In this document: positions 1 through 11,700 of the stretch, one piece after another | Layout of the letters: each line of letters begins with the position of its first letter | How positions within the stretch are numbered: the first letter of the stretch is position 1 | DNA from: Leptodactylus fallax | Lineage: Eukaryota; Chordata; Amphibia; Anura; Leptodactylidae | Assembly (NCBI GenBank): GCA_947044405.1 | Contig: CAMRHE010000206.1 | Span: 558,001 to 622,000, forward strand | DNA length: 64,000 bases | Direction of reading: 5' to 3' | Translations under genes and position numbers: made by a program | The notes under the pieces: model-generated | What the model saw: the letters and a program-made list of their open reading frames with translations, nothing else | What the model was told of the DNA's origin: nothing | Databases searched by the model: none

Positions 1-2450
1 CTTTCCATCTCCTACATGTTTTAATGCCAGCATTATCATTGATAGTCTTGAGAAATGTCCTGTTTCTTCTGCACATCTGATGAAGGTGATGGTTGGATGC
101 GCACTGGTTGGTTAGTAGTTCCTTGGCTCCTTTATTATGGCATGTCTTTGCTTTTTGACATATTTCAGTTAGCTTCTCCAATACTGCTTTTATGACCTTT
201 GTAAACATCAGTCTTGGAGCTGTAGAACGTAGGGTCATATTCCTTCTTGACATTAGCAATGGTACAGGTCTACTATTGGTGCGTTCTGTTGGACTGTTCC
301 TCCAGTCAGGAACAGTTCTCGGCAGATCTGTGCGATCTCTGATGTGATATGTTCAAATTCACACGCTCTAGAAAATTTTGTAAACTCAGAGCTGGCAAGA
401 TGTGTGTGGACCATTATTTCTTATGACAGGGGTGCCATGTCTACCAAAATGTGTTTTCCAGCATCCTCTGATGGTTCTAGAGGTGGTATCAGTACTGCAT
501 CAATCTCCCTGAAAACCGAATAATTGATAATTATCAAATAATCTCAGAGTCATCAGTGACTCCTTGGTTTGTTTATACATATACTTATTGCAAGTATCTC
601 ACTATTGTACTATACTCTATGGCTTGCATTATTTCTGGACCTATGTGTGACCTGAATATAATATCTTAAGCCTTGCAGCTTTAACTAGTACGTGGCTAGA
701 ATGAGCTCTTACTATAATTTCTGGGCACATATTCTTTGATATGATGACCCCGTGTCCTTTATACAGAATTCCAGCCCTAGTCGTCCATGATGTACCTTTC
801 CTTTGTAGTCCAACCATCCTGTAAGAATAGATGTCTTTAATGCTTGCAAACCTTCACCTTCATCAGTGCAGTTTTGGATTTGTTGCAGGTGAATATCTGA
901 AACTCTTAAACATTCAGCAAATCTTATTTTTTCCAGTGCTTTGTGGAATGCTTCCTCTGCTTTTATGGAAAATGTTTCATACTCCAGAGTATCCTTATTC
1001 TTTGCTTAGTGAGGTAATACTGCATAGGAAAGATGTCTACAATATACATTCAGTTTGTTTTTTGTATACCACATTTTGGTATTTGTATTTTTGCAGCAGC
1101 AGCATCATGCTTGATAACTGTTTGGGACCGGTTTATAAAATTGTTCTCTAGTGGTTTATGATCGGTCTTAATTATTTTTTTCCATGTAAATTCGGATTGA
1201 ACTGATATGTATATACAATGACAAGACATTCCTTTTCAATTTGCGCTTTCCTTTGCTTTGTTGAAGACAGTGGCCCTTATTACTATCTGGGCTGCGCCTA
1301 GAAATTGACCTTAAATGTGTCTCAAATTGGCACACTGTTGGTGCACCATGGCCAATCTCGGTTCTCAGCTCAGAATCTAGGTGGACTAGGGATGCCTTGC
1401 TCTGTCAGATTTACTTACCAGAAAAGTGATCTGAGTTGTACCATAAATCTACACCAGTTTGTTAGAAATATTAAAAGGCCATAGCTTCTTATTAATTCTG
1501 GTGCATGGTGTGCTTGTTGGATAAAGAATGACAACTGGAGTAGGAAGCATCAGTCTTAATAATTTCCCTCAAGTTTGCAAACATTACTGGCTGACCTTCA
1601 TGTTTCATGTTGTTCCCAGTCCTTTTTCACTGACATTACATGAGTTGCTCTTTATTGACATTGTGGTATCGCAAAACTGGACATTTAGTAACAAGACATT
1701 TTATTAGATTAAGAGCTTCATCATGTGTGGACTGCCAGGCCCAGACACTGTCTTTGGTAGTCAGTCTATAAAGAGGTTCACATACATATATCGAAATGGT
1801 AAGAATTTTGAAAGGTAGTTCACAAACAGCTTGTACATGATAAGCCTCATTCCCATTTCATCTTTATTGAATTTAAGGTTCAGCATTTTGTGACTTCATT
1901 TGTAGGATCACCATAACCATGCATCAGAATATAAACTACAATAAGTTTCACTCCAGGCTGGAATTCTAATTCTTCATGTCGTCTGTGCTAATATTCTTCT
2001 GGAGCAGTGATCTCAAAAGGCACACGTAGCCATCAATAACGCCCAAAGGCAGTCAGAATGTAGTGAGATTACTGATTTTAGACTCCAATTTTTCTTTCCA
2101 GAAGCCATCTTTAGTATCCAAGAAGGAAAATACTTTTTTCACTATCCATGGCAGGATTTCATCAGTGGTGGGCATTAGATAATGTGAACTTTTTTGTGCT
2201 TCAGTTAAATATTTGGTATCAACATATAGTCACAGCCAGCCTGGTCTCGTAACAGCAACCATGGTACTGACCTGGTCTGTCAATTTGCACCTTGAATGCT
2301 GCATTATGTGGAGCTGGGACTCTATGTCTTTGGTGTTGTACAGATGTACTCTTTCATATACTTCTGGGGTTTTTACATATGTAGGGGTGTAGAAACTCAA
2401 ACCAAATAGCCATGTCCAAATTTACAGAGCTAGAAAAACATTCAAAATGG
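1..2450 (-). mobile_element. Degenerate Ty3/Gypsy-type LTR retrotransposon (pol relic), antisense in mucin intron
   Basis: On the minus strand, broken reading frames carry recognisable pol landmarks in the expected order. Reverse-transcriptase motifs lie near 2300-2050, including a short FSFLDTKDGFW block and KISNLTTF. The RT thumb/RNase H tether follows near 1760-1560 (DEALNLIKCLV, CPVLRYHNVNKE). RNase H lies near 1260-1080 (KAQIEKECLVIV, MMLLLQKYKY). Integrase-like text lies near 780-200 (PEIIVRAHSSH, DWRNSPTERTNS). Several stops and frame changes interrupt all of it, so it is dead. No LTR is visible in the window and the element continues past base 1. Gag was not recognised. Family assignment rests on motif memory, not a search. 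Confidence 0.72.
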
Positions 2451-2594
2451 TTAATCGAATATCATCCAACTGGATTTTTTTCCCTGTGACACCTAAGCCA
2501 GTTTTGGTCTTAGATGATATATTTTTGCCAATTTTAGTCAGCAGATCAAAACATATGTTAACAGGCATCATAAATTTGTGTTTTCATTTTACAG

Positions 2595-2709
2595 CATACA
2601 GCTCCCTTACAGTAATAATGCCATCCGAATTGACAAAACTGATAATGTGCTCCAGATCAGCGCAAAATTTTTGTTAGAACTTACTTGGGAAGAAAGTAAC
2701 ATTATCCAT
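2595..2709 (+). CDS. Mucin exon 1 of window: VWD1, mid part
   Basis: Acceptor ttttacag and donor catGTAAGTA flank a 115-nt exon entered in phase 2 and left in phase 0. It reads [12 protein letters not shown]... to [12 protein letters not shown], the beta-rich middle of a von Willebrand D domain just before the CGLCG exon. The two bases completing its first codon come from an exon upstream of the window, because the preceding 2.4 kb is retrotransposon relic. Confidence 0.82.
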
Positions 2710-5700
2710 GTAAGTATATTGGGTAATCTACGGATGAAAAATATATATAGCATATACAAAGCATCTTTCTAACTGCACAACTCAACACTTACAGAATGCA
2801 AGTCATATAATGTCCCAGAATAGTGATTCCCCATGTACACACTGTACTATTGATTTATGCAAAGTTTGATTAAAATTTAGAAACAAATGAAATATAATTT
2901 TAAAATTCTATGAAAAGAAAAGCAGTCAACTTACTAAAATGCAAATCAAGGTCTAACATTTGTATTGGTCTTAGAAAAAAAAAAATGTTTGATTATGTTC
3001 TATGAGCGCTAAAGATTTTTCTTTCTACCAAAATTAACAAATATTAGTATACAGTACAGTGTATGATAGGAATAACTTTTGTTATGAACCATAGAGTTTT
3101 AAGCTTGCATAAATATTGTCTAGCATCTCTGACACAGCCTTTTATTACAGTTGACTCTTAACAAGAAGTACATGGGAGAAACGTGTGGTCTTTGTGGGAA
3201 TTACAATGGAAATGCTACTGATGATCTTGTTTACCATGGTAAGTACACAGCCCATACACAGTGAAGTAAGATGACAAACACTGTAGGTTCTTATTAATCA
3301 TCTTATTATTTCAAAATGCAGTTCCCTCTCTTTTTGACTCAGTTTGTACATATTTTACATAAATCCACCTTCAATTGATAAACATGAAATACTACATTTC
3401 CTCTACAATGACGACTGTCCTGTAAACAAATTGTTTCACTTCTAGAAGGGGCTATCCAGATGTACTGTATTAACTCCTATAAAGAAGTTTTGGCTAGTAT
3501 ACAAGTCCAGTACCATTGTAACAGTGGGTGCCATAGCACAATAGATGAGATTGGTTCACTACACTAGTTATAAGCCAGTCTTTTTTTTTTAACAGGAAAA
3601 GTGGTTGACCCATTACTGTTTGGAATGCTGCAAAAACTGAGGAAACCAGAACAAAACTGTGAAGATCCCAAGCCACAAGCGACGAAAGACTGCTATGTTT
3701 ATGTAAGAGTATATTTAGATTCGTAGACTATAGTTTAATTTAACAGTGCATTCTATAACACTTTTGATGTCTATAGATGGTGATGTTTTCGCAACTGTCT
3801 TTCCCTCTTTTGTTATACAGTAAGGATGGTTCTCAAGCTTAATGTACAGTCAAAGATTTTTCCACACCATTACCTTAATTATTTTGCACATCCATCAAAG
3901 TCAACCTGTCAGCTAAAGTGTATTTTCACTATATTTTTGGGAAAAAGAGTACAACAGATTTGATGGAGTTTATTAAACCAGTCATAAGTAGATCCAGCAG
4001 AAGTCCTTCCTTTATATTTCCCTTTCGTTTTGAATCCAGTTCTGGCTTTGGCTCAAAAAATTGCAAAATTGCAACAAATAGGGTGTCATTTTTCCAAAAA
4101 GGATTGTGAATACAATTACCCAAAATACGCTGCAATATCTGTGGGCAGAATGTAAGAAGGAGATTGGAGGATTTCCAGTATTTTCATTTAATTCTATTAG
4201 GTTAGATTCAAAAACAGCTTTATTTGGAAAAAAAGCATGGATTATGATGTAGTTTATTGAGCAAAGACAGAGATGAATTCAATTTCAAAAGGAATTGAAA
4301 ATATAAAGGAGGAATTATGCTTCTTGCTGCTGGCTCCACTACCGAATTTGCCTTAAACATTAGGATGGTATTTTTGATCAGACCCCATTTGCGTGCAAAA
4401 GACATTTTTTTCAATACACCAAGAAAGAAATATATATTTTTTACCATATTTGTGCATCAATGGATTTCCAAAGTAGGCACTGCCTTGGTAAGAGGCTACA
4501 TTTTGCTGCATCAGTAAACTTTCCTTTTTATCAAACTCAATTTGTAATATTCTCTCATTTTCCATTTATAGAGAGCTATGTGTCTGAAACACTTAAGAAA
4601 CTATAAATGGGTGAAATGCAACAGATTGGTGAAACCAGAGCCATTTGTGGAGGCTTATATGCTGGATATGTGTCTATGTAATGCAACAGTAAGGTCTTTC
4701 TGCCTGTGTAGCACCATCATTGAATATTCCAGGCAGTGTGCATTAGCTGGAGGGAGACCGCCAGAGTGGAGAAGCCCAAATATGTGCTGTGAGTATTAAT
4801 CATATACTTTACCGTTTCCACTTACAATAACATTTCTATAACTTTAGTGTTTAACCCTTTAAATGGTCACTATCTTTCAACAAACTTTGCATAAATCCAT
4901 AATACAGGAACATATAACAAACCTTACAATACCGTATACCTGTAAGGAAATTGCTAGTTGAGCGATTACCCAGAGCTGCTGCTGAAACAAGGGAAGAAGG
5001 AAAAAACAGAGACAGTAAGTCCTAAACTCGACCACAACTGTCCTAACGATAGGGACAACTGGGCGGCAGACCCTTCTCTGAATAAGTGTACACAGAAAAA
5101 GACAAGACAAACAACATAGAAGCAGAGTCAGCAAGCCGAGGTCAGATAGACAAACAGTACCAAATTGAAATCCAAGAGAATAGTCAAAGGGTAAGGCAGA
5201 GGTGAGAAATATGAATACAGGTAACAAACAGCAAGACAAGCGCTTAATAAGGACAAAGTCTCAATAACCAGCAAACATATGTGAGCAGATGACCTGTTTA
5301 TAGGAAGTCCAGAATCTGTCCCAGACTTGATTAGTATAGGTTTGGCAGAGGTTTAGCTAAATAACTTTGATGAATGCAATGGGTGGTGACCAAATGACCC
5401 ACCCACAAATGTCTTCTTTATTAAACTTAATTTCCTCCACACCAAACACTTACTTGCTTTAATGTGTTCTCTGAATAATACCTGATATTTGCTAATGTGC
5501 AGCTAGACATAAATCTTCCAGATTCATTTCCAGGCTTTTAACCCATTATATTACCCCTTTTAAGTCAAGCAAGCCAACATTCTTATTCTCGTGGTGACTT
5601 GGAACTAATTTCAAAGGATGATGTTTCCTTTATTTTGAGACATGTCCATGCCTTCTCCAAGGTTGCAAGAAAAAAACTACAAACTAATATCATGGTGGCA

Positions 5701-8700
5701 AAGATGACCTGACTGAATCTTCTCTTGAGTCCTTTCGCATACTGACATATGTTAGAGATGCCAGATTCAGAAAGGTTATCTGTCTCACATTTGGTGGCAA
5801 TGCCCAGCTATCAAGCCATTCTGGCAAGCTATTCAACAGATGATACGTGATCTAATTGACCCCAAGTTAATACTCATAGCTGACATCATCAGATTCTTAC
5901 AAACCTTCTACGACAAACCTGATCATGTCCCTTTTGGCCTCTTTCAAAGCCTTCATCCATCTTTACAGGTACCAGACAGCTATCCCATCATACACAAAGA
6001 CAACATGTGAATAACTTCTGAGCTGGTGCAACAGATCATGTGACTCCTACCTAATAATTTGGTCCTCTTGGTTGAACAGGCTACATGATGCCAAATCCTG
6101 TAAACCTTACTTATCCGACTTACCAAATTGTCAGCCATTATGAAGTTATACTAGACCTGCACTCTTCCCCTCCACTTCCCCATTAACTCCAATAAAAATA
6201 GAAGTGATAAAAAAATAATAATTGTGTTCATACTTCATAATTTTGCTTGGGTATGTTTTTGATGTATTATTCTATTGAACAATTTATATTTTTCTTACTG
6301 TAGAATTTAGTAGGAGAGGATGAAAATGTAAAGTTTATTGCTTGTGTGGCTGATTTTGTGCTGTAATGGTACCTTGAATATAATACTTTATTTTACTCCT
6401 TTAGATAAATCCTGTCCAGCTAACTTAATCTACAAAGAATGTAGTCCACCATGCACATCTACCTGTTCTAATCCAGGGCAAGATTATTTTTGTGATGGAC
6501 CTTGTGTGTCTGGGTGTTTCTGTCCAAAAGGCAAGCTGAATGGTTCACTGTTTAATAGAAACTATTACAGTACTGAATTTCTGGGACCTATTGTCCATAA
6601 TATAAAACCACTTTCCTTTGAATAAAGTCTCCAGTAGCTTTATTAAAGTGATAAAGATAATTTTCATTCTATAAAATTTAGCAATGGAAACTAGACCTTA
6701 AAGCAGTCACAAGAAAATCTGTGATGCACAAACCTGGACAAGTGCAGTCAAGAGGACAGGCGAGGGAGGCCACGTCTTTAGATGTAGCAATTGTTAAGAC
6801 CGCCATTGTGCAATATCATGATATGATGGTGCACCGTGTTGATAATGTAACTCATTAACCCATTAAAATATAATTGGAATAACCCGCTTTTCTGATAACA
6901 TAGCTCAGCAATCTGAATGCATAACTCAGAAATAATACATTTCTGGGTTGATAATACAATCCAGAAATGTAATGTTAATGGCTGCTACATCTGTTTATAT
7001 ACTCAATAAACAAAAGTACGCTGAGACATGAGCTAGTTGACATTTTGGTGATATATTGACTTATTCCTGCTATCACCTTCTTTGTATTCTTTGTGGGTAA
7101 TGTAACACTAGGTTCACAGTACAATTGGGGTTTCCATACGCTATCCGCTTAAAAAGTGGTTACCTAAGAGTTACCTATGGAAACCCGCGGACCCCATAGA
7201 CTATAATGGGGTCCACCATGTTTCCGCTTGAAATTGGTTTGACTTACTGTTGATTGACTTACTGTTTTGCTACTTAAATGTATCCCTGATGAGGAAGTCA
7301 ACTTACCATAATACATTGAAGGGAGTCTGTCATTCGCAAAACCACTTTTAAGCTAATGGTACATTGGAATGGCGTCCCAGCGGATTCAAAGATAATTCGT
7401 TTCTTCATGTATGTAAATGAGTACCACGGAGCACCAGGGGCGTTCCTCCTCTTCTGCAAACATCCACCATGTCATCGCTTGTCACCACCCCTTCTTCCGT
7501 TGCGGTGACTCCCCTCTTGGTCTCTGTATCTTCTTTCTTCTAAGTCCTTGTACCCAGCGCTGTGCACATGCGCAATCGGCTCTGCCACTTCGGTTCGAGC
7601 AGAGCCGACTACACATGGCAGGCCGCCATTTTCCAGTGGTCTGTCGCAAGAGTGTACTGTGGCAGAGCCGATTGCGCATGCACACAGCGCTGCATACGAG
7701 GACTTAGAAGAAAGAAGATACAACAAAGACCAAGAGGGGAGTCACCGCAATGGAAGAAGGGGCGGTGAAAAGCAATGATGCGGTGGGTGCTCGTAGAAGA
7801 GGAGGAACATCCCGGGTGCTCCGTGATGCTCATTAACATAACTGAAGAAACAAATTATCTTTGAATCAGCTGGGAGAAGAAAACATTGAAAGGTAGGAGA
7901 AGAATGGCCTTTTTAAAGGCCATTCCAATGTGCCATTAGCTTAAAAGTGGTTTTGCTAGTGGTAGACTCCCTTTAATATTTAGTATCATTTCTCCATCCT
8001 TGATGAAATATTGTATGAGACTTTTTGATGGCTAGGAATGTACAGTGAACTTTAATGCTTTTTGTGACCATTATTATTTACAGTATCTATGTGCATAGAG
8101 AGATAACTTCCTCAAAGCAACTCTCCAGATTGCAATATATTGTTCACGTTAAATGCATAGTACATAGTTAAAATGCCTTGCGACCAGTTTTTTATTTTTT
8201 TTGTGCAGTCCCTTCTTTATTTCTCTAAAATGGCCACTAGATTCTCAGCCTACTCTGTGCATACTATGGTTTGGTAGTCTGAGACATTCTCCTCTGCTCT
8301 GGGTTTTTCTATCTCATGGTTATGTCTCAACTTACCAGATCACACTATCCACAGAGTAGATTAAGATGCTGGTGGCAATTTTCCCAGAAATGGAGGCTGG
8401 GAATCTGTGGAACTCCACTAAAATGATTAAAAAGTAGGACACTAACCATTGTAGCGATTGTATGCATTATGCAATATTGTGAAATTATTATTTTGAATCA
8501 AAGGTTTCTTTAACACAGAAATGTACAATAAATTTACTTTGTAGCTGCAACTAGCATGCGATTTATTATTTCTGTTTCTAGGATTTGTGAAGGATGATAT
8601 AACTAACCTGGGATGCATTCCTGTCGAAAAATGTTCTTGCACATATAACAATGAAATTTATCCATCAGGATCAGTTTATAATAGCACATGTAGAACATGG

Positions 8701-11700
8701 TAAGTGTGTTTTATTAGCTGTATTACCCTATTAACTGCAATATTGAATTATTTTGATATTTTAAATTATTTGCTTTTATAAAGGAGATGTGAGGTAAGGT
8801 GACAGTGTTCATTATTTTACGACACCTCTCCTCGCCCTCCGCTTATTATACTCTGGGGTCTGAAAAGAAACAGACCAAGGAATGAACCTGTCAGTGGTTA
8901 AGACTGGTTACTCACAAGCCTTATTCTAGTATTATGTGTGTGAGGAACACGCCATCCTGCACCAATCTGGCCGAAAGGATAGGTCGTGGCCCCAGAATAG
9001 AGAGTGAGCACAGTGTTTTGAGTGGACAGAGATGTCTTAGGTAGCCCCTTTGTTGTACTGCAGAATTCGGAAGGACTTGGGGTGCAACAAGTGATTAGAG
9101 AGGCCAATATGCCAGTTGCAAGATAACCCTAGCATTGCTGCATTTAGTGCTACATGAGTTCTACATTACTGTTACCTGTTAAAAGAACTGTGCATAAAGA
9201 GCTGTTTAACTAAGAGACTTTTCCTGCACATATGAACTGTAAAGTTCCAAGGTTGTCCATGGAGACTAGTTGTGGGAGGATAGGGAGACTCCCTCCCCAC
9301 AAGTATGAAGACAGAGTGGAACAAAACATAAAAGAACTGTTATATGTTCTGTCTATTATTGTCATTGTGTGTGTCAAAACATTATAAACCACTGAGTGAC
9401 TCCGGTGTCTGTCATCACTACACCTGAACATCACTACATTTACAGATTACATCTCTGTATCCATAGGAGACTAGTTGTGGGAGGATAGGGAGACTCCCTC
9501 CCCACAAGTATGAAGACAGAGGGCAACAAAACATGAAAGAACTGTTATATGTTCTGTCTATGATTGTCATTGTGTGTGTTAAAACATTATAAACCACTGA
9601 GTGACTCCGGTGTCTGTCATCACTACACCTGCACATCATAACATTTACATATTACATCTCTGTATCCAGAGGTGTAACTATACGAAAATATAGAAAATAT
9701 GAATTAAGTGCTATGAGCACTGATCTCTATTTTCCTACTCCCTTAAGGCTATACAAATAGCCTCTAGGTGCCAATGCTTTGTACATGCCTGACTGTCTTC
9801 CTTCCATCCCCAACAACATACAGCCTAACATAATGGGGATATTTACATATAAATGGACAATACACAGGTATACTTCATATATTAACTTCCCTCTACTAGA
9901 TGCCCTTCACAGGATTGCCTTCATGTTAATCCATCCCTGGCAAAGGTTGTACATATCTTACATTAACTGTATTTCAGCAATATTTTTATACACCACATTG
10001 TTACTATTTTTCAGTTTATGCTCTGGAGGTCACTGGAAGTGTCAAGAGGTCCCCTGCCCAAGTATATGTGCTGTGGAAGGAGGCTCACATATCACCACAT
10101 TTGATAAGTTTCAATATACATTTCATGGAAAATGTATATACATGTTAACAAAGGTAACATTAACAGGCAGGTTATTGTTCAGAATTTAATAATATGACTG
10201 TGCCAATAGAATAGAACATTTTTGCTCTGTTTGCAGTTTATATATTGCACACCGAAGTAACATAAATGACAGTAACTTGTGGATTGAAACTGTATACAGA
10301 ATCCAAGAAAGCTATACCATTTGCAGAATTTAGGAGATAGAGGAAGCAATGCCAGCCAATGCCACAGTTATACTACTAAGTGTGAATGATTCATGAAAAG
10401 ACAACACATGCATAGGAAATATGCCAGATAACTTGTGTTCTTATTCTTACAGCCTTGCAAAAGCAACACATTCTCAGTGAACATTGAGATGAAAAAATGT
10501 GCATATAGTGAAAGCGGCACATGTTTAACAAGGGTCTTCCTGTATCTGGATAAAGCATCCTATGTAAGAATATCTATAAATATGTTTTATGCCATGTTAG
10601 GTGGAGCGTTGAGTAATTTCATGTGGAATATATTCACAATCAGCATGTCACCTTCCTTACATCGTAACTACAGAAGAGAATAGGATAAAGTGATTGTCCA
10701 AACATGTATATAAAAGACTGCTATAATGTGAGATTAAGTAGGATGTAATTCTCATCGTACCGATTTCCTGTTACTCAAGTTCCGAAATATCCTGGTCGCT
10801 GGTCTGAATCATGGCGTGCAGCCAATCGCTGACTGTGGGGGTTATGGGTCAGCACCGCTGAGATCACTGAATGGACTGATATCTCATTTTAAGCTGCCAC
10901 ATATCATTGCAGGATACCAGGATATTGAGGCCAACAGGAGACTGGGAAACCTCTTATTTAATGCCAAGCAACTTCATTTTGAATGATATGGCTGGGCAGT
11001 TTTTTTCAATTGGTACTAAGTATTATATGTGATTTCATCAGTCACTGATCAAAGGTGTTTCATTCCAGAAGCCACTAAGGCACTAAAGAGTCAACAGCAT
11101 AGGAACTCTACTGTATTGGTCGTTCCTGCACAAAGGGTGGTTGAGAACACTGTTGCGTAGGGGGAAAAAACAAAGAGATCTAGGCTTTATAGAGCCTTCT
11201 GCCCTCCCTGAACCATAATACTAGTCTATACAGATAGAATGGATATACTCCAATACTATCTCACGCTACTGAGCGCAATACATTTGTTCTAAAGAGACTA
11301 TATTTAGATTGCATCCCATTTCTTGTTTTCTTAGGAGGTTGAAATAACATACGACATCAGTGAATTTCCTCACGTAAGCTTCGACAAGGAAAGAATGGCT
11401 AAAGGTATTTCTCTTACAAAAAGTATTTCATTTCATAGAAATATATCGCAAGATGAAAGCTCTGAAAATAGCCATGAGTTTGTGAAACTCTGGATACATC
11501 GAAAGGTGTTTCTGCTGTTGTATATCATATTTGTCTACATGTGGCCATCCGGTATATTTTATGTGAATTCCATTCTGTTGAGAGTTTTGCTAGCATGTTG
11601 TGATAATGTATGTCATTTGCATTGTAAGAACATGGAGGAACCCCTAAAACATAACCACGATTGAATATGCACCTCTAGGACCCTCACCGATTTTGAGGGT

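Noticed and set aside
6338..6625. ORF reading through the first TIL exon as a small Cys-rich secreted protein
   Set aside because: The Cys-rich part is exactly exon 5 of the mucin. The flanking codons are intron sequence on both sides.
7417..7839. Overlapping ORFs on both strands of 76-96 codons
   Set aside because: They lie in the arms of a large palindromic MITE, so the two strands mirror each other. No protein signature was found.
11374..11379. GTAAGC inside exon 9 as its donor
   Set aside because: It would leave exon 9 in phase 0, while exon 10 must be entered in phase 1. The later donor at 11405 gives the conserved GVSIF.PSSFF join.
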